The translations under genes were made by a program, and so were the position numbers. DNA of 64,000 nucleotides from Taudactylus pleione. Taxonomy: Eukaryota; Chordata; Amphibia; Anura; Myobatrachidae. Shown piece by piece: positions 10,601-21,797 of the stretch. The stretch lies in assembly GCA_031769625.1 (NCBI GenBank), contig JAUIMM010000088.1, positions 4,231,501 through 4,295,500 on the forward strand, written 5' to 3'. The first letter of the stretch is position 1, and every line of letters begins with the position of its first letter. Under the pieces are notes generated by a model. That model was not told the DNA's origin. It was given only the letters and a program-made list of their open reading frames with translations, and did not search any database.

Positions 10601-11519
10601 CTTGAGCTAATCTTCTTAAGTTTTCATGTCTGTGTGTATTTTGTCTACCTTGTACGTCTCTGTTTTATATATGCTTTTTTCTGTGTGACACAGTGCACTT
10701 TAAATTAATTACCTGTCATTGGTGTGATTCTACATAGTCCCTACAAAGACAATCCAACCACATAAGTGAACAGTTCACAAACAGGAATTATTTTACATAT
10801 TTAATACTTCATATTTATTATCAAGGAAAGGAAAATTTGACCACACGACATGAAATCGGGGAATTCTAAGCTTAATTGGGGTAAATTCTGACAAATGCCA
10901 CATTGTGCCATTCCAGAATGGCACATTGCGGCCATCAACATCACAAGTGTTTTCTTGTTCCCCATACAGGTGAGCAAGAAACCTTACATTGAGCCTACTG
11001 TAATAGATAAGTGTGTGTGCAGCCGAACATTGCGCCAAATTTAATTGACCCCATTAATGAATGGAAAGACCTAAAAAAAAGAAAAAATTTAATAAAAAAA
11101 AGAAAATCTATGATAGTCCTAAATTAACTTTAATTTCTTGGAGAGAAACGTATTTCACCGCCATGTAAACCCAACTTATTACCTAATAGTAACTCATCAG
11201 AAATAACAAACTAGCAGCACATTCTAGGTTAGGGTCTAGCATGTGAGAAGCACCCACTTACAGGAGCATGGCATAGCACCAGGCAGCTGGGACAAAAGTA
11301 TTCACTATTAGGCTGGCGTGATAGTCCCATAATATCTGCATTTATAGTAGCTGGATGTATTTAGATGCTATAATGTAACTGACAAAAATTAAAGTGCAAC
11401 AACTTTATTTTGTACATTTCTCAAGTAAATAACACAAAAAAAAAAATCTATTTCTTGTTATAGAGATATATGAACGAAGAAGTTTTGACATAACATAAGG
11501 TCATCTTGAAAAACACACA
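10601..11519. other. No gene recognised
   Basis: AT-rich sequence. A short inverted 'gccattccagaatggc' occurs at about 10,907. No supported coding or repeat family. Confidence 0.45.
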
Positions 11520-11882
11520 TTCCGCAGCATATATCCTAACCCACTGCTCCATGCCCCTTCCTCACTATCTACCCAATCTGTGTTGCCAGTCTGTCCGCTC
11601 CTCCACTTTAGAATGTAAGCTCTCACGAGCAGGGCCCTCGTCCCTGACGTGCTTCTCCTTCCCCTACTTATACTATCATGTACTCCACTCTCCAATTGAT
11701 ACCTGACACTTTGTTGCCGACACCCTGCTGCTTGTGTTATGAAGGAATGTTTATAAACCATGTCCTTGTCCTGCACTGTCTTGTACTGCTAATAATGGTT
11801 TTTCTTATGTGCTCACTTATGTACTGTGTAAGGCGCTGCGGAACCTTCTGGCGCCATATAACTAAAAGGATAATAATAATAT
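11520..11882 (+). repeat. L2-like LINE 3' tail
   Basis: The run 'gaatgtaagctctcacgagc', then 'agggccctcgtccc' and finally 'ggcgctgcgg', 'ggcgccatataactaaa' and a 'ggataataataat' microsatellite is the typical L2-group 3' UTR. The tail structure is shared with 48,415-48,495. No ORF2 is attached. Confidence 0.65.
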
Positions 11883-12394
11883 CGATGCAAGCTTAAAATA
11901 CAGGTTCATTATCACTTATAATTATAACCCATAAAAGCCAGTTATTTGTTTTAATAAAGTATTTGATTTTAATGACCCGCAACAAATCCTGTAAAGAAAC
12001 CAACTTAAAGTTAAGTGATATTATAAATGGGGTCTTTTGACAATAGAATTAACAGGACAATCTAGAAGGATGTGAGAACACTAATTAAACGATGGATGTA
12101 TTACTGCTAATTAACCTCTGGGGTTTGAGCAAAATATTTCTGAATATTCTAAATTTGGACGTCATCTCCGATAATAATCTACTATTTGCCAGTCATTTTA
12201 AATTTTAATTTCACTGTCCAACACTTACAACAGGCAGAACCAAGATTAGACTAACAATGTAATTGCATAATAATATGAGAGGAAAGGCAGACTATCTCAC
12301 CATATTTTACTGCCGAGTACTTCCTATTTTAGCAGCAATGCTAGGCCTGCAGAGGCTCGGTATGGCCTGCTGGCGCTCAATATCCCAGAGGTCA
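11883..12394. other. No gene recognised
   Basis: AT-rich sequence without ORFs longer than expected by chance or visible repeats. Confidence 0.45.
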
Positions 12395-12490
12395 AAATCC
12401 TGACACTGGCATCACAACAGGGTTAGGATACTGACCCGGGAGTGTCCCCCTCTCCCTACCCCTCCCTCCCCGATGCCTAAACCCAGGGGC
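12395..12490. repeat. CCTAACCC-core dispersed repeat, partial copy
   Basis: 'tcaaaatcctgacactggcat' followed by 'ctccctacccctccctcc' and 'gatgcctaaaccc'. This is a degenerate and truncated member of the family at 10.4 kb. Confidence 0.5.
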
Positions 12491-12884
12491 GTAGGGAGGG
12501 CGGTTCCACCGGAGCGCCAGCTCCAGGCGCCGATTGCCAGAGGGTGCCATGAAGTTAGACTTCGGAAGCAGCTGTCAAATAGCTGACAGCCTGCCGCGTC
12601 CATGTCCAGCCTGCCAGGTGCTGTGATACAGAGCAGCAGCTCCAGTCCAGCTTTCCTGCTGCTCTAGTGACAGACTCCGTGGTCAGAGGTGCTTGTGCTG
12701 AGCCCTGATTGGTGGAGCTCAGCATACGCTCATCTGACCCCAGCAGAGGTTGGGGCTACAGCAGCATGTCAATGGGGATCTATCCTGTAACATAGAGGAA
12801 GAAGCTGCCAGGTCCAAATAAAGTGGAGAGAGGCTATACCCTAGCTATGTCTGTCTGGTTATGTCTATGATTCTCCCTGCCTGT
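12491..12884. other. GC-richer unclassified sequence
   Basis: Begins 'aggggcgtagggagggcgg', somewhat like the start of the hAT element at 21,823. No inverted end was found and no protein is encoded. Confidence 0.3.
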
Positions 12885-12965
12885 ATGTGTGTGTGTGTGT
12901 GTGTGTATAGAGAGAATATATTATATACACACACATACATATATATATTATACATACACACACAC
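12885..12965. repeat. (TG)n / (TATA)n / (CA)n microsatellite cluster
   Basis: About nine TG units at 12,887-12,906, then AT-rich tracts and CA units. The short ORFs here are repeat artefacts. Confidence 0.9.
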
Positions 12966-13780
12966 CTCATGGTTGCAGACTTTCTGGCTGCCCCGAGAGC
13001 AGCCAGATCAGCAGGGCAGGGGGCGTGGCCAGACAGCTGACGGCCATTTGTGGGCAGGAATTGTGAAGCAGGAAGCGAAGCCAAAATAACGTGATACAGG
13101 CCCCCCTCACTGCGGGGGTTTCATAGGTAGTTTTGGAAGGGGGGGGCGGCCCCAGGAAGGCTTGCCTGTCTTTCCGGCGGACCGGGAGAGGCTCCCGGCA
13201 AACCCGGGAGTGTAGGCAAGTATGATATATGTGTGTCCCTTCCTATCTGTATGGGTGACCCTTCCTGTGTATTTATATATTTGTGTATGTCTGACCCTTT
13301 CTGCCTGTAAGTGTATGTATGACCCTGCCTGCATGTATGTATGCTTGATCCTGCCTAGATAGACAGACAGACAAGTTATAATATATAGCTGCTGTGTGTG
13401 TGTGTATATGTATATCTAATATATGAGAGAGAGAGCGCGCGCAGGGGAGGGGGTACAAGACTCTAAAGTGACATCGCATTACCTGAAGGGGGTCTATACA
13501 CAACCGTGGTGTGACGGGGCTGAAGAGAGAGGGGGCTGTTGTATGATGATGACATTTGTTGCATTCCTAAACAAACAGGCATCTTCCGGACCATGTGATT
13601 TCCTACATGAAGAGCGAGTACAGACAGAAGACACTGTCTGCCCGGGGAGGATCAATTTCTTTAGAGGCTCCCTATTGCAGAGAAACCACCAGATAGGCAA
13701 GGTGTATTTTTTATTGAGTACACACAAAACTGGATTTTATTAGTGGAATGACTTAGTGGGTTGGAATATATAGCCTTCTA
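12966..13780. other. No gene; low-complexity and GC-rich scraps
   Basis: A GC-rich segment with 'cccgggag' motifs (13,095-13,215) and short TG/GA microsatellites (13,394-13,440) are visible. The other sequence is not recognised. Confidence 0.4.
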
Positions 13781-13924
13781 TAACCCAGTTTGATTCTGCC
13801 CCTAATTTTTATTTTTATTTCTCTTTCATTTATCCCCACATGCTGGACATGCCTCCTCCCTGGCACACTTGGGGGGCCGGGGGGAGGGCGACGCCGTAGC
13901 ACGTGCTCCATGCGTTCTGGCCAC
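13781..13924. repeat. Dispersed repeat shared with 15,975-16,080
   Basis: Both intervals run 'ctgcccctaatttttatttt' / 'ctgcccctaatctttgtttc', then 'gcc..cctccctggcacactt', 'gggggcg', 'gccgtagca(c)gtgc' and 'gctccgggcg'-like sequence. They are two diverged copies of one element of unknown class. Confidence 0.55.
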
Positions 13925-14130
13925 CGGCTACACCTTTGCCTAAACCTAATCTCCCTCCCTAGTGCCTACACCTAATCCCCCCCCTCCCAGCACCCTGAAC
14001 CTTTCCCTCCCCCCTTAGTGCCTAACCCCGCTACTTACCTTTGGGATGTCGGTGCCAGGATTCTAACAGGTGTTGGGATTCAGGTGCCGGTATTCTAAGT
14101 GCCGGGATATTGACCGCATCCCGCCTACAG
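13925..14130. repeat. CCTAACCC-core dispersed repeat, copy 3
   Basis: Units of 'gcctaaacctaatctccctc' type are followed by 'gatgtcggtgccaggattct' and 'gtgccgggatattgaccgc', the terminal part of the family. Confidence 0.65.
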
Positions 14131-14229
14131 ATCTGTCCCAGTGATGAAAGACAAGACTGACAGTGGAATTGGTGCTTATTAATCATAATTATTAATCACA
14201 ATTTTATACATTTAATTTTGCTGATATTC

Positions 14230-14612
14230 ACCATATTGTAATCTACTAAATAAAATCGAAAATGTGTCCTTCTGTCATTCTGTCCTTCTGTCTTTCTATA
14301 CAAATCCACAGTTTACAAGCCAAGATTGTGAAATTTTACATACGAGTGTATTAAAACACGGCGGAGGCAACTAAAAAATTTGAATTCGAAATTAATTACT
14401 GTTCATTTTTAATTAATTAAAAAACACAATTTTTGCATAGCATTCGCCTTCTACAGGTCAGGTACGGAATTAGTAAAGGATTTAGCTTATCTAATATTTT
14501 TTCTTTTCGATCTATAATGTCTACTATATAAAAGTGAAAATTTTTACTTCTGTCTTTCTATACAAATCCACAGTTTACAAGCCAAGATCTCATGGTTCTA
14601 CACCTAAAACAC
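14230..14612 (+). mobile_element. Helitron 5' ends, two in tandem
   Basis: Each copy starts with a tctacta(tata)aaa motif (14,231 and 14,519). Then come 'tctatacaaatccacagttt' and 'acaagcc'. The first copy also has 'taaaacacggcggaggcaac' and 'gcctt/ccctctacaggtcagg', and runs about 287 bases before the second starts. This matches Helitron 5' termini, which begin with TC. No 3' hairpin/CTRR end is visible here. Confidence 0.65.
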
Positions 14613-14895
14613 CAAAGAAGAATAAAAGCATTGTCCTGTGTGGTTTATTGTTAGATGCAGATTTGGACACCATCCTTCTTGGGCCATCTTCAAGGTCAAT
14701 AATAAAAATATTAACATTTTATTTGTGTTTAATTTCATAATTTTATTTTATAACATGCATTTTGCTACATACAAAGGAATTATGGAATTTTATTCTGTAG
14801 CATATGATCTAAGTCTCTGAACATCATTTACTATGTCTAACGCGTGGAGTTTACAGTACCTTTTAAATGCTGTATGAATTTATAACCACTATTGA
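14613..14895. other. No gene recognised
   Basis: AT-rich sequence, possibly Helitron flank. No supported feature. Confidence 0.35.
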
Positions 14896-15130
14896 TTAGG
14901 GATGAGCGGGTTCGGTTCTCACAGAAGCGAACCCACCCGAATTTCGGGGATCAGGGGCGATCCGAGCCAAGCTCGGATCTCCCTGCTTGCCCCGGATCCC
15001 TTACCCGAGGCAAAACCTTGCGATCCCGCTGACGATTAGCGAGGTTTTGTATTGAGAGGGCATAACGCTGATTGGCAGAGAGCCGTCTCTCACAGCTCTC
15101 AGCCAATCAGCGTTAAGGCCATTTAATATG
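14896..15130. mobile_element. Repeat with 'TAGGGATGAGCGGG' start and internal hairpin
   Basis: Starts 'attagggatgagcgggttcg' and contains 'taacgctgattggc...gccaatcagcgtta' (about 15,063-15,115), a stem of at least 14 bases. The TAGGGATG start resembles the perfect palindrome at 35,509, suggesting a hAT-type relative. The other end was not found. Confidence 0.45.
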
Positions 15131-15149
15131 CACACAGGAAGCAAAAGAA

Positions 15150-15590
15150 GATGGTACCAGCAATCCCCCGCTGCCTGACACCACTGGCACCCCCCGCTGC
15201 CGACACCCCCACTGGCAGAATCCCCCACTGCCAACACCCCAGCCCCACGTACTGAGGACACAGTCAGTGACCCCCACACTGCTGACACTGCCAGCACTCC
15301 CACACTGAAGATACCACCAGCACCCCTGCACACTGTCAGCACACATGCACCGAGGACACCGCTGGCACCCCCGCACTGCCGATATCCTTCACTGAGGACA
15401 TTGGCAGCACCGCAGCACTGCCATTCCACGTACTGAGGACACCGTCAGCAACCCCCGCACTGCCAGCAAACCTGCACTGAAAACACCGCTGGCATCCCCG
15501 CACTGCCGACATCGCGGTACCCTTCACTGAGGACACTGCCAGCACCGCCATTCCACGTACTGAGGACACCGTCAGCAACCCCTACAGGGG
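15150..15590. repeat. Degenerate minisatellite ('actgaggacac.g.cagca' units)
   Basis: Imperfect units containing 'actgaggacaccg', 'cagcacccccgcactgcc' and 'gac(a)ccc' recur across the interval, with 'ccacgtactgaggacaccgt' repeated nearly exactly at 15,426 and 15,554. The frames across it are repeat translations. Confidence 0.75.
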
Positions 15591-15591
15591 G

Positions 15592-15975
15592 CACCACTAC
15601 AGGGGGCACTGCATATGGGTACCACTACAGGGGGCACTGCATATGGGTACCACTACAGGGGGCACTGCATATGGGCACCACAACTGGGAGCATTGCATAG
15701 GGGCACCACTACAGGGGAGAACTGCATATGGGCACTACTACAGGGGGCACAGTATGGGTGGACAGAACTACAGGGGCACTACTTTAAGGGGCACAACTAC
15801 AGGGGGCACTGCATATGGGCACCACAACACGGGCATTGCATATGGGCACTAATACAGGGGGCAATGCATATGGGCAATACTGCAGGGGCCACTGTATATG
15901 GGCACCACAACAGGGGGCATTGCATATGGGCACCACTACAAGGGGCATTGCATATGGGCACTACTACAGGGGGCT
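15592..15975 (+). repeat. Minisatellite, unit about 28 bp, about 14 copies
   Basis: Unit: 'gggcactgcatatgggcacc' plus 'actacagg'. Some units are shorter or carry 'ggtacc' in place of 'ggcacc'. Open frames such as the one at 15,615-15,983 are reading-frame by-products. Confidence 0.92.
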
Positions 15976-16080
15976 GCCCCTAATCTTTGTTTCTCTTTAC
16001 GTTAATCCCATAAGGACCCGCCTCCACCCTGGAACACTTGAGGGGGCGCCATAGCATGCACATGCTCCGGGCGGCCTGGC
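15976..16080. repeat. Dispersed repeat shared with 13,781-13,924
   Basis: Second copy of the unclassified repeat described at 13,781; it starts exactly at the end of the minisatellite. Confidence 0.5.
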
Positions 16081-16737
16081 TACACGCTACTCCTCTGGAT
16101 TGAGTACCAATCTAAGTATTCCGCAAGACTTTAAAAAAGCCAAAACAAAATAGTGGCTGTTCATATCAACTTAATGGTTTCTCACAGGTGCGTGTAAAGG
16201 GAGGGGTTTACTCTGAACTACAGAAGAAAAAAAAAAAGTTTCCCTCCAGCACTCTGCAAAAACACAACAGAAACGCTTGAATACTACTACATGATAGAAA
16301 TTCAGAGGTCTTTGTTGCATATATTTGCAAATATACAGTATGGTTACGTGCTGGGCTTAAAGGCACCATCACAGAGTATCTCCCATGATCGACCTGTTGA
16401 GATTTGACAGATGACAAGTAGCAGCATAGGATGTGTGTGGGGAAGAAGGAGGGATTCCACCACCCTGCTTATTCTAACTCTGTAGGGATGAGGTGGTCCC
16501 AAAAATGTGAGTGTACCGGCCCCAAGAATTGTGTTGCCAGGCTTCAAAGTACTCTCCACACGTCTGTGTAAGCCATTGAGACTGAAGCACACCATCTAAT
16601 TCTGGAGTCTGGAGCAACACTGCAGATGGATACTTATTTATACACTAAACACATTTATTCAGTCCAATTAAAACATGGATTTCATAGACCTCGGGCAGGA
16701 ACAGAGAAAAGGATTTAAGGCAGCTGTGATGCATATA
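16081..16737. other. No gene recognised
   Basis: Unique-looking sequence. No ORF here has recognisable domains. Confidence 0.45.
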
Positions 16738-16963
16738 TGAAGTCTTCATTCAAGCACCCCGCACCTGTCAAAACATGCGCAGTTCCTCTTTTCTGCCTGG
16801 GGTGTCACTCTCTGGTGCTTCTCGCACACTCTGGTCTGTATATCAGAAGTTTATTGCATCAGTTGAGTGTGCTAGAAGCACCAGAGCAGAGAGTGACACC
16901 CCAGACAGGAAAGCGGAACTGCACATGTTTTGACAGGTGCGGGGTGCTAAAATGAAGACTATG
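16738..16963. mobile_element. Inverted-repeat element, about 95-bp arms
   Basis: The left arm contains 'cttcattcaagcaccccgca' and 'cctgtcaaaacatgcgcagt'. The right arm carries the inverse ('acatgttttgacaggtgcgg' then 'ggtgctaaaatgaag'). The arms differ by a few substitutions and a short 'gagca' insertion, around a loop of about 30 bases. It would fold into one long hairpin. Class unknown. Confidence 0.8.
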
Positions 16964-17134
16964 GTCCAAATGTAATAGGGTGAGAGTTTAGAACATGTGA
17001 GAGTTTTCTCACACTTTTTAAATTCGGCCAATGTAATAAGAGTCAAAGAACATGAAAACTCGCATGTTTTTCAGAGGGTTTACTGCTAAACTCTCACATT
17101 TTCGAGACTCTCACCCTATTACATTTGGCCCTAT
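16964..17134. mobile_element. Hairpin MITE with 'CCAAATGTAATAGGGTGAGAG' ends
   Basis: The left end 'ccaaatgtaatagggtgaga' (16,966) and right end 'ctcaccctattacatttgg' are exact inverses over at least 19 bases. The arms continue inward imperfectly. It directly abuts the preceding inverted repeat. Confidence 0.85.
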
Positions 17135-17145
17135 AGATCTTATCT

Positions 17146-18240
17146 CTACTATATAAAAGCGAAAACTTGTCCTTCTGCTTTCTATACAAATCCACAGTTT
17201 ACAAGCCACGATCGTGAAATTTTACATACGAGCGTATTAAAACACGGCGGAGGCAGCTAAAAAAAATTTGAATCAAAATTAATTACTGTTAATTTTTAAT
17301 TAATGAAAAACCACAAGTTTTGCATAGTATTCGCCCTCTACAGGTCAGGTACGGAATTACAAAGGATTTAGCTTATCTACTATTTTTTCTTTTCTATCTT
17401 CTCTACTAAATCAAAATTAATTACTGTTAATTTTTAATTCATTAAAAACCACAATTTTTGCATAGCATTCGCCCTCTACAGGTCAAGTACGGAATTAGAA
17501 AAGGATTTAGCTTATCTACTATTTTTTCTTTTCTATCTTCTCTACTATATAAAAGCGAAAATTTGACCTTTGTACTTTTGTCTTTCTATACAAATCCACA
17601 GTTTACAAGCGAAGATCATGACAATTTACATACAGGCGTATTAAAACATGGCGGAGGCAACTAAAAAATATGTTTAAATGGAAATTAATTACTGTTAATT
17701 TTTAATTAATGAAAAAACACAATTTTTGATGGACGCTCATTGTGGGGCCTCACGGCATATGGGTATGGCCTCGGAGCAAGCGTTTTGTGTTGTCATTTTT
17801 TGTCATGATCTTAATGTTTATTATCGAAGAGAGCTTTAGCAGGCTTTGCCAGCATTCAAAGCTCTCAGACTATACCAAATTACGCAACAACATTCACTTC
17901 TCTCTTCCAACTGTGTCAAAAGGATGACTTTGCAAGGACCCTGCTGTACTGTGAGCTGCCAAAATATTACACATGGAATGCTTCTCCAAAAGTTTTTCTG
18001 CGCAGAAAACAGGGAGTCTCTGTAGATGGTCATCCTGCTATCAGAGCAACAGAAGCTCTTGGCCGTGTTTACACTGTACATCCTACAAATTTTGAATGCT
18101 TCTATCTCCGAAGTTTGCTTTATATCGTTACAGGTCCTACTACCTTCGAAGACCTTAGGACTGTTGATGGGGAAGTTTGTCACACTTTTCGTGAGGCCTG
18201 TCTGAGGAAAGGTTGGTTGGAGGATGATGTGTAAACAAAC
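17146..18240 (+). mobile_element. Helitron: repeated 5' ends and truncated rep/helicase
   Basis: Three starts are seen at about 17,148, 17,399 and 17,538, two with the intact 'ctctactatataaaagcgaa' motif. Each is followed by the shared 'ctatacaaatccacagttta' and/or 'ccctctacaggtcaggtacg' sequence. Coding remnants follow from 17,730. Duplicated 5' ends are known in Helitrons that captured or re-initiated at internal starts. No 3' terminal hairpin with CTRR was identified. Confidence 0.7.
17893..18234 (+). pseudogene. Helitron rep/helicase fragment
   Basis: The plus strand is open to the stop at 18,232-18,234 and reads CQKDDFARTLLYCELPKYYT, followed by a YTWN..PKVFLRRKQG stretch and GHPAIRATEALGRVYTVHP. 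This is the characteristic segment between the Rep and Pif1-type helicase domains of Helitron proteins. About 110 codons remain of more than 1,000. Both the HUH Rep motif and the Walker motifs are missing, so it is non-functional. Confidence 0.75.
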
Positions 18241-18755
18241 AAACATTCTTAAGATCCCAGGCAACACCAGGTACTCAAGCTAGTATGGAATAAAAATAGG
18301 CATGAATAAAGATCTGCCATCTATTCCTTTTCACTTTTTATTGAGCATCTATGAACCACACTATTCAGAAAAGTTACATCTTACATGGAATGCTTGTAGC
18401 CCTGCTGTTTTCCATTTCTACTGTGGAAGACATTTATACGTGGAAACAATGTGTAAATTGGTGGATTAATACATAGAGCAGGGACACAATGTTTTTTTTT
18501 TAACCTCTAAGCATAACTCCCAACGGTGCCAATTTAGGCGTTACAGTCCCGATGCCAGTCCTCTCTTCCTAGCGCCTAACAACATGAAATAGTTGTGGCC
18601 AAACCCCGTTTCACAATTTGTCCTGTTTCAAGGAGTAGCAAAGTACAGATGTATGTCTACGAGATCCATTTATCTAAAGGCCTTTGCAAAGCGAAGTGGA
18701 GATCCAATGCTTTTATTTTTAAACTGCGCTGCAGTCACCGCTGAATAATTGGGTT
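18241..18755. other. No gene recognised
   Basis: AT-rich sequence following the Helitron fragment; nothing supported. Confidence 0.4.
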
Positions 18756-19022
18756 GGGTAGGGGATGCTGGCGTTCAGGATCCCGGTGGTTAGAATCCCA
18801 ATGCCGGCATAAGTATCCTAACCCTACACCTACACCTACCCCTCCCTCCCGGCAGCCTAAACCTAACCCTCCCTTCCACAGCTTAACCTTAAACCTCCCC
18901 CTAGTGCCTAACATTAACCTAACTCCAATACTTACAGTCGGGATGCCGGTGCCGGGATTCTACTGATGTCGAGATTCCGCCGCTGGCATTATGAGCGCCG
19001 ACATCACGACAGCCGGGACATA
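18756..19022. repeat. CCTAACCC-core dispersed repeat, copy 4 (near full length)
   Basis: Starts with 'ggggatgctggcgttcagga' and 'tcccggtggttagaatccc', has a core of 'cctaaccctacacctacacc'-type units, and closes with 'gtcgggatgccggtgccggg', 'gagcgccgacatcacgac'. The two ends are partly inverted with respect to each other. Confidence 0.7.
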
Positions 19023-21689
19023 AAGTACATCCAGAAAAATCCTGTGTTAATTTCTGAGCTTAGCCGTCCTCCAGAATCTTTTTACTTCATATGTTGGAAA
19101 TTTCATCCACACTTCTATGGAAAACTGTTATCCATAAGGTTTCAATAATCAAAAATGCCATTTTAGTAAACATTGATGATTAAATAATGCAAATTTCTTA
19201 ATTATCTTTTTGATTAGACTGTACGCTTTTATGTTGCTGATGTACCGTAGAAGTAGTAATAAAATTGCATTGCAAGTAAAAACAGGCGCTTGGATGGGCG
19301 GCTATGATATATGACAATAATATACCTTATCCTCATAAGGAGTATATTCATTAAAACTTCTATTTTTCCAAATGTTTTTAGTATGTAAAATTTGTTTTCA
19401 ACACGCCCACCGACAAGACTCGTTTCCCTCACAGCAAAATAGCATAAAGGCTATTAACGGTCAGATGGCAGCTGACAGAAGCAAGAATTAACTTCTTTAT
19501 GAGAAAATAGTGTCAAACAAACACACATACACACTTCCTGTTTCCTTTTCACAGTCCACTCACTCCCTCAATGGGCCCATTACCCATACTTGCCAACTCT
19601 CCCTCATTGTCAGGGAGACTCCCTGAAATATAAGCAATCTCCCTGAAGAATCTACCAGAACAGGCGAAAAGTACTGTTAGAATAGGGGAAATCAGTCTTA
19701 ACCCCCCAAAAAGATGCACTAACATTGGGGATCAATGTAGAAGTGTTCCAATAGCCCTAATAAACCTAATTGGGGTACTGAAGTTGTTTTAAATCCTTGT
19801 TATTAGCGTCCTTGTAAAAGTGGTGAAGAATGGCGTTAAGCAGTATTTTTGGTGAAAATAAGTAGTCCTGTCAAATTTGGGCTACCTAAAAACGGGTGCT
19901 AGCATCTTTTAAATTCTCTAAAGTGAAGTTTAAAAAAACGTGACAAACACACTCGTTGCATGCACCTGCAATCCCGAAAACACCTGACCCATCCTTGCAG
20001 ACCCCTAAGAAGGCTATTTCCCTAGTTTTTATGCTTGTCGACCCACTTTGTACTTTTTCACCCCCACAATGAAAGTAGTTTTTTGGGGTGTTCTTAAGTT
20101 TTTCCCCTGATTTTTTTTAACACAGTTGTCCTTTGGGGGCTGTCCCAAGGGTTCTGAGTGGTTTCCCAACGTTTGCACCCCAAAATAAAAATGTTACACT
20201 TCTTTTCACCTGCTATTCTTAGGCAAATCTTTTTCGCCTATTATATTGCAGTGACTTTCTGCGTAGGCGTAAACCACCTGGAATTGAATTTGGAGATAAG
20301 GTCCGACCACACAAAAAGCCCTGATCGGCGATATTTTTCCGCAGAGATCGGCTTTTTGCTTCTAATTGAATACAGCCCTTAGCACTTACTCAAATTTAAC
20401 TGCTTCTTGTCGAAGTAAACATCTCATTGAATTGAAAAGCTTCGTGAGCTCCCCCCCAGTACTATTCAACTCCCACTAAATTGAATCTGCCCCTATAGGT
20501 AAAGTTGTATGCGACTATAATGCAGATTCAGGAAGAAGTATGAAAGTATGGTAATCGCTACATGTGGCAGAGCATCTAAGTCGCGCCAAGCTTTTCACGC
20601 CATATGGCGCAAAAACGCAAGTTGAAGGAGGACATATCTGTACTGTCCAAATGTGTGTATTTGTGCCATTGAAAGCCCCCACCATGTGTAATAAACATTT
20701 TGCATGCTGGAACAAAACGTTTTACAAATAAACTCCCGAGGTCAAGTTAAAATCATCTATTTTATAGACTTTCCTGTACTTTACACAAATGTTTCCTGTT
20801 TTTTATAAAAAACATAAAATTGGAATTTGTACATAAAACAGTAAATTAACAAAGTAATTATGCACAAAAAAAATGAAATTGCTGAAAGCAAATCTATGTA
20901 TCATAGTACCATGTATTCTTATTGTAGAGACCCAGCACTTACATACAGTACTCTAGGTCACTGCACATGCAAACAGTGTATGTGCTAATGCTCGCTAAGA
21001 ACACTGCATGCTAAGCATCATGGGTAGTTTTGTTCAGCAACAGCTGGGATGTTTCAGGCCCAGCCATGGGTAGACTAACTACAGCTGCCATGGCTCAGCA
21101 CAGTAACATCACACATGTATATTGCACACGCAAGTTTCCTGACTTATAAACAACCCCAACAAATAAAGAAGTTTACCACACACATCTGCCAATGACATCC
21201 CTCAAAACTGGAGCTACTTTACAGACCTTAATTGTTCCATAATCCGCTGTTACAGGAACGAGCAGGCATCCATATGGCACAGCTAAAGCCAGGGCCGTGT
21301 TGTTATCTTAATGCTCACTTAGCAGCTTTCGGCTGGTATTTGTCTTGTAGACAGGCTGCCAGGCAGGAAGAGGAGAGGAAATGGAGATCAGATCATAGCA
21401 CTGCTTACACGGATTGCTGCGCGCACTACTCCGTCAATGAAATAACTATATTGATAATGCAGCAAAGCACACACCGTGCTTTTACCACCGCTATATAATA
21501 TTACCGTTAAAATGCAATCTGCACAATTGGACTAGGATAGGTGGTCATATAGAATGATTTTTAGTGAATATACTAAACAGGAGCAAAAGATAGATGAACA
21601 GTTGCAGTAGTGCTCAGCCATGGGAGTACCTCTGTTTAATTTAGAAAAATAATTTGTGAGTGTTCCTACAGTTGAATTATAAGGTGAAT
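19023..21689. other. No gene; a few repeat scraps
   Basis: 'catacttgccaactctccct' with 'gggagactccctgaa' at 19,587-19,650 matches a repeat type common in frogs. At 20,260-20,395 the sequence ends 'cttctaattgaatacagccc', a MITE-like terminus. The rest (CAC- and A/T-rich) is unrecognised. Confidence 0.4.
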
Positions 21690-21797
21690 TACTGATTTAT
21701 TACCAGTAATTTATATAGCGCACATATAATTCTGCAGCGCTTTACAGAGAATATTTGGTCATTCACATCTCTGCCCCAGTGGAGCTTGCAATCTAAA

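Noticed and set aside
15615..16054. ORFs with repeated Gly-Thr-Thr and His-Cys-Ile-Trp motifs
   Set aside because: They follow the 28-bp minisatellite in all frames and have no other support.
17836..18267. 143-codon minus-strand ORF over the Helitron relic
   Set aside because: The plus-strand Helitron helicase sequence explains the openness of the region.
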